A stretch of 64,000 bases of DNA from positions 2,728,001 to 2,792,000 of the forward strand of contig CP021221.1 in the NCBI GenBank assembly GCA_003999685.1, read 5' to 3'. Both the position numbers and the translations under genes were made by a program. Origin of the DNA: Taiwanofungus camphoratus. Taxonomy: Eukaryota > Basidiomycota > Agaricomycetes > Polyporales > Taiwanofungaceae. The notes under the pieces are model-generated. The model had not been told where the DNA came from. It saw only the letters and a list, made by a program, of their open reading frames with translations, and ran no database searches. This document shows, piece after piece, positions 1 through 11,872 of the stretch (positions are counted from its first letter, which is position 1; each line of letters starts with the position of its first letter).

Positions 1-1340
1 CGTCGGAGGGTGGGTCGGTTTCGTCAAAGGTTGTCCAGCGGGCCTGGATGAGGGCACGATTGGTTGGAGTACAAGGTTCGAAATCACTTCCCCTGTAGAG
101 TGCAGAGTCGTAGCGGTGAGGGCACGGTTGCGTTGAGCAGACCCTCCAGTTAGAAGTCTTCGTGTAATGTCGGTGTACGTCCCGATTGTTCTCCGCTTGA
201 TAGCGATGAGCCTTCCCGGCGCACATCAGGGTCGACCTCCGCCTCGTTTTGGAGGATGGATCCAGCTTGCCACCGGCGATAGAAATCTCGGGCGCTCAGT
301 AGCCTTTGATATAGGTTCACGATTATGGGAACGGCCAACTGAAATGAGAAACGTGGGTTTGAGAGCACCTTCTGAGCAGTGAGGATACGGTGGTCAAGGA
401 CTTCGTCAAAATCTTCAGAGGGAGTGGGAGGTAGTGGTCGGCTCCCTTCCCTACTTGCCAGCCTGTCGTGATTTTCTAATACAGCTTGCCAAGCGTCGCT
501 GGCTCTGGAGATGCGGGAGCGGGTGTAAAGGATCAGCTCCCTCTGTTCAGCTGGGAGGAAGCTGGTGGAACTATCGGCATGGAGAATGGCTCTGAGGTTG
601 CGCTCAGCTCGATCCAGGACCTCTTCTAAAGTCGGGAGAGTAGGGTCAAATGCTGCGTGATCCAGCTCTTCTTCTTGTTCGTAGTCGATATCAAAAGGTC
701 GTTGATAATCCGTGGTGATCAGTACTAATCTTATGAGTACGCTGACCTCGCCTTCTTCGAGACCGGTACGGGTCTTTTAGGCACTGTCTTCTTGTGACCT
801 CTCGAACCAGGACGGGTTCGGGTTTGTGGAGTCGTATTCTAGTGTTACCGGGGGGTTCACCCTGATAATGCTGCAGAAGCTTGGAGCGGTGTGCAGCGAA
901 GGGTCGAAGAGGAGCGACGGTGATGACAAGTCACGATCCTCGGTAGTCTTCAACTACAAGCCCTATGTAGTCGCGATAGTCTTTCACGGGCTTCTTGCGG
1001 TGCAAGGAGATGTGTGAAGACTAGCGTGTATTGGTACTAATGCGTAGTACACTTTAGGAAGGATGAACGAAGAGAATACGACTAGGGGAACCTCCAACAG
1101 TGGGACTCCCCTTTATACTGCCACCATCAGCCCCCAGGTATACTAGCAGCCCCCCAGAGACCGCATAAGGTGAGAGGAGTCAGCGGCCCGAAAGTACATA
1201 ACTACCATGGCGTAAGCGGGGACGGTCGGCCCGTCAGTCAATCTGGGTAAATAAGGTGTGGAAGGGATGCCGCGCGTCCATGGTGTGACAAACAAAGGGA
1301 AAGAAAAAACGAACACGTCTCTGGTCCTATCCGACAGTAA
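1..1340 (-). mobile_element. LTR retroelement C, 5' LTR and start of internal region (runs off left edge)
   Basis: The right boundary at about 1340 is sharp: from 1341 rightwards the sequence is pol of element 1, while 1276-1340 matches a separate fragment at 34971-35033. Read on the minus strand this is an LTR starting TGTTAC, followed by about 1 kb of internal DNA. The internal part keeps one minus-strand frame open from about 760 to 150 without an ATG, rich in acidic and Arg residues, which looks Gag-like but shows no recognisable domain. The element therefore seems inserted into the integrase region of element 1. Superfamily is not determined; its other LTR lies outside the window. Confidence 0.55.
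1012..1340 (-). repeat. putative 5' LTR of element C
   Basis: The right end (TGTTACTGTCGG on the minus strand) is supported by the related fragment at 34971-35033. The left end is chosen at the TGTGAAG at 1012 because it gives a TG...CA LTR of about 329 bp; a TGTATTGG at 1028 is an alternative. No second copy is in the window to fix the edge. Confidence 0.4.
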
Positions 1341-4300
1341 CAATCATGACTTTAAATGGCGACGCCTTGATCGTCGAATGTTCCCTGGAGTTGTGAGCAA
1401 ATTGTGCTGCGCCGAGTAAAGAAGACCACCTATCCGGACTGTTACTTGTGAAACACCGAAGGTATACTTCGAGCTCTTGATTTACCCGTTCCGTTTCTCC
1501 GTCCGTCTGAGGGTGGAAAGCCGTGCTCATGGCAGACTGCACTCCTGTCATGCGGCAAAGTTCTTGGAATACCTTTGACGCGAATTGTGGTCCTCGATCG
1601 CTGATTATCTTGTCTGGGAGTCCAAACCATTTGTAGACCTCGTTGTAAAGAAGTTCCGCCGTTCCTTGCGCGTCAATGGTTTTGTTGCATGGAATGAAAA
1701 TTACCCCCTTACTAAGGTTGTGGTCCACTACGACCAAAATCGAATCGTAGCCGTTGGAAAGGGGTAAGTCCATGATGAAATCGCAACAGAAAGTGCTGAA
1801 TGGTGTAGCGTGAGCAGCGGCTCGGATAGGGACGAGGGCGGGACGGTCCGGGTGAGTGTTGACCTTCATTTGTTGACAAGTAGCGCAGCCGTGAACATAT
1901 CGTGCGACGAAGTCGGCCATTCCAGGCCACCAATAGTCCCTTCGTAGAGAGCTTAGGGTTTTGGTAATTCCAGGATGGCCGGCGTGTGGGAGGTCGTGAT
2001 AATTTGAGACCGTTTGCCGTCGTAGGTTCTCATCCAGAGGAATATACACTCTATTATCGTAGAGGAGGTCTCCATCACGAATTGTCCAGTGGTCGTTTGA
2101 GCCGTTACTTGCATTGCGCATCCCTTCCGTATATACCGAGTCGTTGACGCCTGCTTCTATAATGGAAGCTCTGAGGTTCGTGTCGATTGCCGCTACCCAT
2201 ACCTTGTCTGGTAGGACGGTTACATCCTGGTTGTCTGATGAACCGTCATCGTGGTCGGGGCGTCGGGAGAGCGCGTCGCTTTGCACCATTTGTGTGCCGG
2301 GTACATGAACCAACCTGTAGTCAAATTCGGACAGGCGCAGAGCCCATCGTGCTTGTCTTCGGTTTAGATTCCGTGCCGTCTTCCAGTATGTCAGATTCTT
2401 GTGATCGCTGTAAATCATGACTGGATACGGGCTACCGATGAGAAGGTGACTCCATTCGTTGAGTCCCCTCATGACCGCCATAAGTTCCCGATCGTAAACA
2501 TCGTAGTTTCGTTCAGCTGGTGTCATGCTCTGGGAGATATAACCGCATGGATGCCAATCTCCGTTATCGTCTTTTTGCCTGAGGACAGCGCCAGTGGCAA
2601 ACTTTGATGCATCTGTTTCCAACGCAAACGGTTTCTCCGGGTCGGGCATCAATAGGACCGGTTGTTCCAGGAAAGCTTTCTTCAGTGTCTCGAATGCCTC
2701 CTGTTGTTCGTCATCCCAGTGCCATTTGATGTCTTTTCGTGTAAGTGAGATCAAAGGCTGGGCCAAATGCGAGAACCTATGTATGAACCGACGATAAAAG
2801 TTTCCAAACCCGATGAATGACCGAACCTCTCTGAGGTTCTTAGGTATCGGCCAGTCTTTAATGCCGGCTACCTTGACTGGGTCCATGGCGAGTTGTCCGG
2901 GTCTAATGATCATGCCTAAGAATTCGACTTCTTGCACGTCGAATTTGCACTTCTCAGGTTTGAGATATAGGTCATTATCTCGAAGTCGCTCGATAACTCG
3001 CCGTGTTCGCTTCTTATGCTCCTTTGGGTCCGTCGAGTAGATGAGGATGTCATCCATGTAGATCGCCAACCATCCTTCCTTGAGCATATCTGCGAAGACT
3101 GTGTTCATCATCCGTTGGAACGTCGCCGGTGAGTTGCACATTCCGAAGAACATTACCAGGGGTTCGTAGAATGAGGGAGGTCCTTCCCCAGCTGCTGGAA
3201 CACCGAAGGCCGCCTTCCATTCGTCTCCTTCTCGGATCCGGATATTGTTGTATCCCTGCCTGAGATCCATTTTGGTGAAAATGGTCGCCTTGTTTAGCCG
3301 TTTCAAAAGTTCCGATATAAGTGGGAGTGGATAGCGATCCTTGACAGTTCCCTCGTTAAGCTCTCAATAATCCTGGCAAGGTCGATACCCTCCATCTTTC
3401 TTTTCTACAAAAAAGAATGGGCTGGCTAGCGGTGACTTCGATGGACGAATGTATCCTTTCTGAAGGTTTTCTTCCAAGAACTTATCCAGCTCCGCTCGTT
3501 TCTCTCGGTTGAGCGAATAAGTGGACTGTTTGAATTCCTTGAAATCTTCCTTCAGGTTGATCTCATGGTTGTGTTCCGTGTGCTTTGGGAGTCGGGCTGC
3601 CGCTTGTTTGTCGAATACGGGTAGGAGATCATGAAGGTACTCAGGTACTAGTTCCTCGACGGGTTTCTCCTTCTCCTTGGCATGTTCCTTGATTGCTAAT
3701 TCCGTTGCTGTGGTGAGTCGACCGATGTCGTGCTTGACTTGCCAGATAAGACCGTTGTCGAGACGACGATACGCTCCGTCGAGAGGATATTCCTTTTCCA
3801 TAAGCGGGGCGTCTCGGTACGCGGGGTGTGAATCCCGTCCATACGTTGTGATTCGGTCATCTCCTTCGATGAATGCTATGACCAGCTCATCGTCGTCGAT
3901 CATTTCCATGGCCTGTTCGAGTGTGATACCGTTTACCGAGTTTTCTTCCGGGGTTGAGACTGGAGAGTCTCGAGATGTTGTTTGACGATAGGTCACTGTG
4001 GTTGGTAGGACTGGGGACATGGTGTCCATGATCTCCCCATCTCCTTCGTCCTCTACTTCTTTGACGGAGGGTTGACGGGCTTTGATGATTTCCCTGGAAA
4101 GAGATTCTGCCGCTAATCTCCTGATCTCCAGTCATTTAGCTCTGGTTTTCAACAGGTTTTTCTTCCATTCCCTAGATTCCTCCAGGGTCATGCGGTGTTT
4201 AAGCTCCACCCGTCCTGTTTTCCAGTCGATGTCTGGGTTTTCCAGCTTGAGCCAGGTATGCCCGAAGATAATATCTTCCTTTCCTATGCTGGCCACATAG

Positions 4301-4578
4301 GCTTTAACGAATCAGGGTTCCCCTCCTATTTTGTACGATAGAAGGGCTCTTTTTGTGATGATAGCCTGTTTGTTAGCCGTCCCATCCACGTTGAATACGG
4401 GCATTGGACGGGGTAAAACCTCGGTGCGGATGTTATGTTCCTTTACAAATCTGGGGTGTATGAATATCCCAGAGGCGCCACTATCGATGAAGGCGTGCGC
4501 TTCGACGTCTTTTCGTCCCACAGTAATCGGAATGTGTAAGGCCCTTTCATTTCGGACTACTAGTACAACGCGGGACAA
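1341..4578 (-). pseudogene. pol: Pol region of element 1 (PR-RT-RNH-IN, incomplete)
   Basis: Recognisable parts in minus-strand order are an aspartic protease (DSGAS), reverse transcriptase with YMDDIL, RNase H (ETDASKFATGAVL) and an integrase with an HHCC zinc-binding region and DDE core (VVDHN, SDRGPQF). The chromodomain end is absent. It is a fossil with about three breaks. Confidence 0.85.
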
Positions 4579-4622
4579 TGAAACTGAAATGGGCAGTGGT
4601 TGCGTCGACTCACCCTGCCCCT

Positions 4623-5954
4623 TTAAAAATCCTCTGAGGCTAATTCTTCCATAACCTCTCTCTTTTCATCGGCCGATAGGCTTTTGATGTAAGAGCGATA
4701 GTTCGTAGGGCGCGTGTCTTCCACCTTGGGCGTGTTCTTCGTTCTTGCTGCCGCCTTCTTGCGACAATCTCGTGCCGAATGTCCTCTATTGTGGCAATAG
4801 AAGCATAGGTTATTGTCGCGGTGGTATTTCCTTTCACTTTCATTCAAGGAGCAACCATCCGTCCATTGCTTTCTGCTAGGGGCGGACGAAGTGGTGCGTG
4901 TGGGGCGTGTGGCGACCGCATCTACGTCCATGGGTTCGCCGTAATCGACCGAAGTAGTAATGTTGGAGATCTGGTCAATCCCCCTGTAAATTGCGTCCAA
5001 GGATAGGACGTCCCTGTACCATTTTTCCATGGTGTCCGGCCTTTCGGATATGGCCCTTCCGGCTAAGGTTGCATAGATCTGGCGGTCTAGCCCTTTGATG
5101 AATATCGCCCTAAGGGTAGGGTAGTCATTTTCGGTGCGGTTTCCGTTCGCATCGATGGTCGCGTCCTTCAACTTTGCCTTTTCGGCCAAGAGTCGGAACC
5201 TTTCCACATACATTTTGGTAGTGGCTCTCGTTTTCCTGTTCAGCTGTTTAGCTGGTAATTCCATGAGCACCTGATGGGCTCGCTGCACCCCTTCGTGTTC
5301 AGGGAATGCCAGTTTGAGGGATGCTTTGAATATGTCCCATGTCCTGTATGGCGCTTGGCCCCCCGCTGCTCGTTCATAGAACGTGTCACGCCATATGCGT
5401 GCGTCTTGCCCTCCCTTCATGAGGGCAACCGCAAATGCGATTTTTGCGTCATCGCTGAGGTTGGTGTTGTTCGTGGCGGTGAAGTAGTGTTCCACCCGCT
5501 GGATAAATCGATCCAGATCTTCTCCTTGCCCGGTGAATGGGTCAGGTGCGGGAATGTCGAGTTTAAGGGCTCGAGCTCTGTGCTGCTGGGTCTGGAGGCG
5601 AGCGATGAGTGTCTCCAGTTGCTGTTGGGTCATGTTCCCAATCGTGGCCATCGTGACTTGCCGAGGTGTGGGTGCGAGTATTATAGGAGTGGATGTGGAA
5701 GAGGATGGAGTGGGAGTTGGGGTTCGGGAAGTGGAGGTGGTGAATGACCCTTCGGGGATAGGTTCGATAGGTGTGGTTTCCTGTGATCCTCCCGTGAATA
5801 AGATCGCGATGTCTTTTCCTTCGTCGACAGAGTTTCGCTGGAAGTAAGTAGCGAGGTTGGCCTGTGCTTGTTGGATTGGTCGTCTGGATGTTGTTCTAAT
5901 CCAGGTAAGCGGTGAACTTGGATAGATTGGGTTCCGGTTTGCGTCTACGAACAC
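4623..5954 (-). CDS. gag: Gag region of element 1
   Basis: An open frame of about 443 residues encodes a retrotransposon Gag: a Ser/Thr/Pro-rich N-terminal part, a capsid-like helical middle (motifs around [10 protein letters not shown] and [11 protein letters not shown]) and one C-terminal CCHC zinc knuckle ([14 protein letters not shown]). Three copies of this protein are present in the window. The first 100 or so residues precede the first in-frame ATG. It belongs to element 1 and is treated as a fossil part. Confidence 0.8.
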   Translation of the reverse strand: MFVDANRNPIYPSSPLTWIRTTSRRPIQQAQANLATYFQRNSVDEGKDIAILFTGGSQETTPIEPIPEGSFTTSTSRTPTPTPSSSTSTPIILAPTPRQVTMATIGNMTQQQLETLIARLQTQQHRARALKLDIPAPDPFTGQGEDLDRFIQRVEHYFTATNNTNLSDDAKIAFAVALMKGGQDARIWRDTFYERAAGGQAPYRTWDIFKASLKLAFPEHEGVQRAHQVLMELPAKQLNRKTRATTKMYVERFRLLAEKAKLKDATIDANGNRTENDYPTLRAIFIKGLDRQIYATLAGRAISERPDTMEKWYRDVLSLDAIYRGIDQISNITTSVDYGEPMDVDAVATRPTRTTSSAPSRKQWTDGCSLNESERKYHRDNNLCFYCHNRGHSARDCRKKAAARTKNTPKVEDTRPTNYRSYIKSLSADEKREVMEELASEDF

Positions 5955-6101
5955 TCGTTGTTCGATGTCGTAGAGTAATGGTTCCTGTCCTCGTGTAGGT
6001 AACCCCCAATAGTCAGGATCAACGGTCCTGAGGTAAGACGTGGTAATGGATGTATGCCCGCTAGATGATACTAGGGGCGACTTAATATAAGTCTGATCTT
6101 T

Positions 6102-6577
6102 TGATACAAATTGGTATCTAGGATCCTATATGTTGCCTCACACGTAAGGGCCTGACCACGATAGAAGGTGGCGAGGTCTTATGGTCGATATAGACCGGGT
6201 GTCGTGAAGTCTGTAGACTCGAGCGAGTATCACTCAGATGTGAGCGAGAGGATACAAGACACAAATATAATGGTAACAAGATCAGACTTAAGGTCTGAGC
6301 TAAGCTAAGTACATGCTATAAATACTAGTACGTATCGTGAGCACGGACCAAGAACTACTCCAGGGCAGGAGGTCCGTAATATGGTACGACTATAGATAAA
6401 TGCGAAGTGGTACGATCCGGGCGTATTAGCAATACGTATGAGTGATGAGGAATGTGGTAAGCGGCCCGGATATGAGTCAGAGTCCTATGCGTAAGCGGGG
6501 CCGATCCGGGGCCCGTATAGTAATAGTCCATGTGTAAGCAATGACTGTGGTAATGACAAGAAATAGAAATTGTATCA
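6102..6577 (-). repeat. 5' LTR of element 1
   Basis: 476 bp with ends TGATACAA and TTGTATCA. It is clearly related to the LTRs at 11873, 19540, 23064 and 30320 but carries scattered differences. The bases just inside the element (about 6088-6101) carry the self-primer complement described for element 2. Confidence 0.9.
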
Positions 6578-6925
6578 CTAGGAGAGACTTAGCTAAGACT
6601 TCTTAGCTAAGCCCGGGATGAGTGACGTAGTAGATAGGACCTAGATCCAATGGAACAGTATGGGAGGGCCGGCAGTGTCCGATAGTGGACTTAACAGGAG
6701 TTAGGGACTTCGCGTCTAGCATTCGAAACCTCGTAGCACCTCGTGTGACTTCGCAAGACTTCGTAGGGTGTTAGGAGGGTTTAGGAAGGAGAGGGGGTGT
6801 TAGGAATATTATAGGGACCTATCCCTCCTGTCGTAGGCTGTAGAAGAGTCTTAGAGTGGTCGGTTGGGGGATTAGAAAGCTCCTAAAATCGCGATTCGGG
6901 GCCCAGGAGGCTACGGGACTCATCA
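6578..6925 (-). repeat. partial 3' LTR of D1
   Basis: This stretch matches the right-hand 348 bp of the long LTR, from CTAGGAGAG to GGGACTCATCA. Its left continuation is displaced by the insertion of element 1. It is more similar to the E2 LTR (22 kb) than to the D1 5' LTR at many variable sites. Confidence 0.75.
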
Positions 6926-8435
6926 GTGTCCCAATGAGTAGGGAGAGCTAAAGCGGTGTGGTACCTGTGAAGGATATCAGAGGAAAAGGTAAGTGAGGGG
7001 ACACGACAGAGAAACTACCTAGACCACTGTCAGGGGCCTAAAAGTCTAGTGTGTGCAGAGGAGTAAGGGGCCAATGAATCCTGCATGACAGGATCTTATG
7101 CCGAGGTGCAGACAGTCCCAGGAAGGTAGGGGCGTAGTCTTCTAATCCGATGGCAGCAGGCTGGTTGAATGTCGGCCAGGTGCAAAGAAGTCGAAGGATC
7201 TGAGGGCGCACTGATGGTAAACTGAGAACCGAAGGATAAACTGAAAACTGATGTAATTGGGATAGGGGATACTGCTGAGGGCTGATGGCGTAGAAATGGG
7301 ATGTAGGGCTGGCGTAGGTGATGACTGATAGACTGGACTGTGCGCAACACGTGCCTATGGGGTATAACGAGAGCAGAGGCACGCCGGATGAGGAGGAGGA
7401 GGGGGACTGGTTACTCAGACCAAAGTTACTCCAACTTCGGGAACATAGGACGTAGAAGATGTAGAACTGCTGCGATATACAATATAATAGGACTGCTGGC
7501 TGATGATAGGCGTAGATACGATGGAGGGGAACCTTGTCAGACTGTAGGGAAGCCTTAGAGCAGGGGAAACCCAAATCTGAACTCTGGGGGACAAGTCTGT
7601 AGATTCTGTGAGACAAGACGGGAGCATGTATCTTCTCTCCCATCTGATAGGTACAGGAGACTACATAAGGGGTCCGTGGTGTCAAAAATCTTACGCAAAA
7701 TAAAACCAAAGAAACTGAAAACAAATCAAAAATCGTAAAATCTAGGATCTGATCAGCGTACCATATGGGGAACTAAACTGAAGTAGGACATGAAACAGGG
7801 ACACTGAATGCGGTAGAAAGGTTATAGGGGAATGGCACAAGGTGAGAGATTCTTATCTAGAGATCATCATATGGAAGATGGGCTATCTAACCAGGCCTTG
7901 GGGGGAACAGGGACCTAAGAGTGCTGAACCATCAAGCTGATGCGTAGGGAGTCTAGGCAATACCAAGGGATCATATGGACATCATGAACAAGAGGCCGAG
8001 ACTCTGGACCGAGAGACCGAAAACCAGAACCGAGGACCGAAGACCAAAAACTGAAGTGGCTTTTCTCGGTTGATCTCAACCAAAGGCCCAGAGTCATCAG
8101 AGGTCAGGAGGATGCTAGGGGAGGTGGCAGGCATGCATTCTAGAGTGTGAGGGACCACTTCTCTTCAACAGGGCTTCTGGAGTGTCAGGCAGACCTTCTA
8201 TCATCAGAAATCCCATTGTTCTTCCCGGATAGGAAGGCCAGATTGCCAAGACGTGAGTAGACACATACAGCGCAACTGCCTGCCAAGTTAGGGCACTCCC
8301 TAGTGATTAAATAGAGCTCTCTGTCCTTGTTACGACATTTGGACTTCCAAAACTTGGCAGTACATTCTGAGAAAGGGGTGGGAGACCGAAAATACACAAA
8401 TTCAGGGCATGGAGTTGTACCAGACCTATCACCGT
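6926..8435 (-). other. internal region of D1
   Basis: Unique internal DNA between the two D1 LTRs, shared with D2 (32541 to about 33875). A minus-strand frame at 7038-7724 and small conserved frames at 7915-8097 and 8185-8397 are nearly or fully identical in D2. None resembles gag, protease, RT or integrase. Positions 7061-7097 resemble a piece of the LTR itself (8579-8614), so the region is a mosaic. Confidence 0.6.
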
Positions 8436-10197
8436 TGATATGACCTAGGGGACCCTGATACCTAGGGAGTGCTCTGCAACGTGGCTAGGAGGTGGTGTGT
8501 GAACTATGGGGATGTGAGGGGAGGAGCTACAACCTGTATGATACCGGGAAGCCTGTATGTCTTGTTTTTGTAAGTGAGGGAGTAAGGGGCCAAGGGTCCT
8601 GCATGACAGGATCTTGTTTCTAAGTGCTATACGATCCCTAAGGCCTTGCGAGGCCCTCCGAAGTGCACAAAGTCCTTCGAAGTTTTGTGAAGCCCTTCGA
8701 AGTTTTAGCTAAAGTGCACGAGCTGACTTCGTAGACTGTATGGGGTTAGGGAGCAATAAGCCAATAGAATATAGTTTCAACTAAGCGGCAGAGGGTACGA
8801 GACTGCTGCGAAGTCTTTAACTAGAGTTAGCTAAAGGGCGTAAGACTTAGAGGTTTGTTAGATTGAGGTGGGCAAGATTTGGCTAGCGTAGGAGACCTGT
8901 AGAAGAGGTCAGATGGTTCAGAGAGCTAATATTTGGAATAGGGATGGGGGGATGAGATCGTTGGAAGTTCCGAAGTGTCTGATGACTTCGAGGCGTAGGT
9001 CGGGTAGTTCGAAGGCGTATGGGGATGTACTATGGCCTAAAATGAAGGCTATAGGAGAGTCGTAGGGCTATTCGTAGGACGTAGGGATGACACAACGTGA
9101 GCCTAAGGGTATAACTAAGGCGGAGGCCCACCGGATAGGTGCTATAAGATGTGCTGAAAAGTGCAAAGTCACGGCGACTTCGTGGATCGTAGTGTGTAGT
9201 TCGAGGAGCGTAGACGTAGTTCGTGGATATATCACGAGCATAGATGTAGTTCAAAGATACTGAAATGGAGCTGGAGTGGAGACTTAGAGGCTTAAGACCG
9301 TTTCTAAGGTGGTACTTGCGACACTTCTCTGAGATCGGAGCTACAGGGGAACTTGTATTCCAAAGGGAGAAGCGTGTACTGAGGGGTCTCTCTTGTACAT
9401 AGTAAACTACCTCTGACTAAATAGGGGAGCATGAGGTGAACTATTCTTGCATGAAGTGATCCTTACGAGTCTGAAATGTGTACTAAAGTGCATGGACTCT
9501 GAAGTGGACATGAGGAGGATAGAAACTAAATAGGAACTGAAACAGGGGAACTACGTGCGGTAGAAAGATGACCAAGTTCATTCACAAGGGCGGGATGACT
9601 ATCTGAGAGCAGCCATGCGCTGTGATCAACTATCTTAGTGGGCTAAGAGTGTACAAAGTTTCTAGCAGTGGGACTTGGCCTAATCGGGGTAGGAGGTGTC
9701 CTAAATGGGTGGAGGATCATATGGACGCGCCATAGGAGGACCTTATGGCATAGGATTGAGACCCATGGGGTGCGCAAGGCTTCCTAAGTGCAGCTTTTGG
9801 AACTTCAGACCATTTCGGAGCCTATTGGAGGTGGCTGCAATCACAGGAGCTAGGAGAGACTTAGCTAAGACTTCTTAGCTAAACCTAGGATGAGTGACAT
9901 AGTAGCTGGGACCTAGATCCAATAGAACAGTATGGGAGGGCCGGCAGTGTCTGATAGTGGACTTAGCAGGAGTTAGGGACTTTGTGGCTAGCGTTCAAAA
10001 CCTCGTAGCATCTCGTGTGACTTCGCAGGACTTCGTAGGGTGTTAGAAGGGTTTAGAAAGGAAAGGAGGTGTTAGGAACATTATAGGAACCTATCCCACC
10101 TGTCGTAGGCTGTAGAAGAGTCATAGGATGGCCTGTTAGGAGATAGGAGAGCTTCTAAAATCACGATTCAGGGCCCAGGAGGCCACAGGACTCATCA
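8436..10197 (-). repeat. 5' LTR of D1 (1762 bp)
   Basis: Ends are TGATATGACC and GGACTCATCA. The same LTR, split by element 3, is found inverted at 23042-23063 plus 30801-32540, again 1762 bp. A related but more divergent copy lies at 20530-22308. It contains many repeats of the short motif CTTCGAAG or CTTCGTAG. Confidence 0.85.
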
Positions 10198-10364
10198 CCT
10201 CCTCCCTATTGAAATCCTGACTGTCCTCAGTCAGTGTGCGTGACTGTGGGAATTTGTAGCCTATCGCGTATGATCTGTGAAGCATGCAATATCCTAATAG
10301 AAGCTAACCATGGGTGTCCCTTATCTTTTTCTCCTTCCCCACTTTTGCCTTTCCCTTCCTCATC

Positions 10365-11728
10365 ATGTTCGACAACATGGACTCTGACAGCATTGGCCTA
10401 GCTCACAGCGATGTCCTGGCACTCCTCAATTCGCATCCGGAGGGTGTAGCAGAGGCCAAAGATTACTTGCGATGGGCGAGGAATTTAGGACGTTGTGTGG
10501 TGCGTACCCTATTTGATCGCTCACTATCCTGTCTTTACTGCGCTTACAGGGCAACTGACGGGTCCTCTCTCAAGCTTCGAACACTCCAGCCGATCCTACT
10601 CTGGAGGCTGCCATCATTGAAGGCTTGACGGCGATCCTCCCTCTTGCAGACTTGTTGTGGATCTTGTGGGCCTGCACTGGCTTTCCTCAATTCGCCACTA
10701 TGCTCCAAGAGCGAGATGTACAGTGCAAACTCGCCCGTGCGACTGAACGACTTCGTGTGGAGGCGGCTGAGCGTGCTGCCGAACTTGCTGCTTTGTCCTC
10801 TGCTCCTTCACCGGCTCCTAGCCATACCTCATCGCGCACTTGTCGTCCCTCAGCTCGGGCCAAGGCGGCCGCTTCTACTCGCGTGGCTTCCCAGACCAGC
10901 TCGGTCATAGCCTCCGTTTCTAGTGGCCAGGTAGGTGAACTCACCTCCTTCACGAGTTCGGGTGTCTTTGTAGGGGTCCCTCCTACTCAGGGGAAGGATG
11001 CTGCTAAGGCGAAGGCTCCTCCAATGCCCGAGGCCTTAGCGAACATGGCGAAAGCAGTGGAGCACTGGTGGACCCATGCCAAGGTGAGTGTGCACCCTTC
11101 TCGCAATTGTTCGTGACTTATTATCGCTTTCCAGTGCGATTGCTGCAGTACCTACACCACCAACTTCGAGTGCGAACTCTCTGCAGGTGCCGTGAAGTGT
11201 GGTAAGTGCCTGCGAGAGTCGCAGGGGTGTTATTGGGGCGGATTCTCTGTAGATGGTAAGGAGCGCAGAGTGCGCATTTTGAAGCGCGGTAGGACTCCTT
11301 GTGTCTCTGTCATTGCATGATCGCTGATGTTAGGACTTCACTTAGCTGCAGGCCAACCTCCTCAGGTGTCCCCGCCTCACGTCCGGGAGCCCAAGAAGGT
11401 GAAGTCGACCCCTGCACCTATGATGTTGCTCGAAGCCTCGCTGGCCCTCAACGGTGCTGAGTACCTGGACGGCCTTACCCCTGCGCATCAAGCCATTGTC
11501 AAAGGCCTCTGGTACGACCGCATGATGGCCGAGAGTCGCGCAATGCATCTCGAAGACTACATCTCGGGGCTCTATCGTGCCGAGACCACTCTAACCAGTC
11601 GTACACCTGCGCCGCTCAACTTGAGCTCTCTCCCTCTTCCTTGCCGTCATGTTGCCGCCTCCTCCACCAATCCTGGTCCTTCCAATGAGTCCGAGCAGGA
11701 TGAGAGTGACGCTGAGACCGAGGTTTAG
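10365..11728 (+). CDS. Spliced cysteine-rich protein of unknown function
   Basis: The gene was read as four exons. The ATG at 10365 starts exon 1. The first intron (about 10495/10500 to 10574/10606) cannot be fixed exactly, but a branch-like CTGAC and pyrimidine tract precede 10575. Intron 2 is 11084-11134 and intron 3 is 11289-11333; both keep phase. The middle part is Ala-rich and probably helical. Exon 3 encodes a cysteine cluster CxCCx8Cx8Cx2Cx6C ending in CYWGG, likely zinc-binding. The C-terminus is Ser/Glu/Asp-rich. It lies between the D1 LTR and element 2, which starts 145 bp after its stop. It may be a host gene or a protein spread with repeats; I do not recognise the family with certainty. 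Confidence 0.5.
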
Positions 11729-11872
11729 AAGGTGGGGGGGTCGTAGTTCGTCGTCTCGTCCGTTCCATATCTGTCGCACCAAAGTGCCATATTCTTTCTC
11801 ATTGTGTGTCCCTTTGCTAGGGACTTTCTCCAATTGTGTGTACAGTAGCCTGTATATAGCGGACACAAACTT

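Larger units (their letters stand above)
1341..6577 (-). mobile_element. Element 1: Ty3/gypsy chromovirus, incomplete
   Basis: This minus-strand copy has a 5' LTR (6102-6577), a gag region (about 4.62-5.95 kb) and a pol region with protease, reverse transcriptase, RNase H and part of integrase (1341 to about 4.58 kb). The 3' portion is missing where element C is inserted. Pol matches elements 2 and 3 closely in protein sequence, with many silent differences. It looks broken, with about three breaks besides the lost end. It is inserted in the 3' LTR of D1: the bases after 6577 continue the D1 LTR. It is older than elements 2 and 3 judging by its more divergent LTR. Confidence 0.88.
6578..10197 (-). 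mobile_element. Element D1: long-LTR retroelement with short internal region
   Basis: A full 1762 bp LTR (8436-10197, the 5' LTR for minus orientation) is followed by about 1.5 kb of internal DNA (6926-8435) and the first 348 bp of the 3' LTR (6578-6925), where element 1 is inserted. The internal region is too short for gag-pol, so this copy is non-autonomous. The same family carries a gypsy integrase at 22266-23041. D1 is almost identical to D2 in inverted orientation. The coding-like frame inside (about 7.04-7.72 kb) is not recognised and is treated as broken. Confidence 0.75.

Noticed and set aside
5274-5747. 157-codon plus-strand frame opposite gag of element 1
   Set aside because: It is the antisense shadow of gag; similar shadows appear opposite gag of elements 2 and 3, and it has no independent conservation.
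9030-9254. 74-codon frame in the long LTR, identical at 31722-31946
   Set aside because: D1 and D2 are identical at the DNA level here; the repeated Arg/Tyr/Ser pattern comes from the repeated TACG and TTCG motifs.
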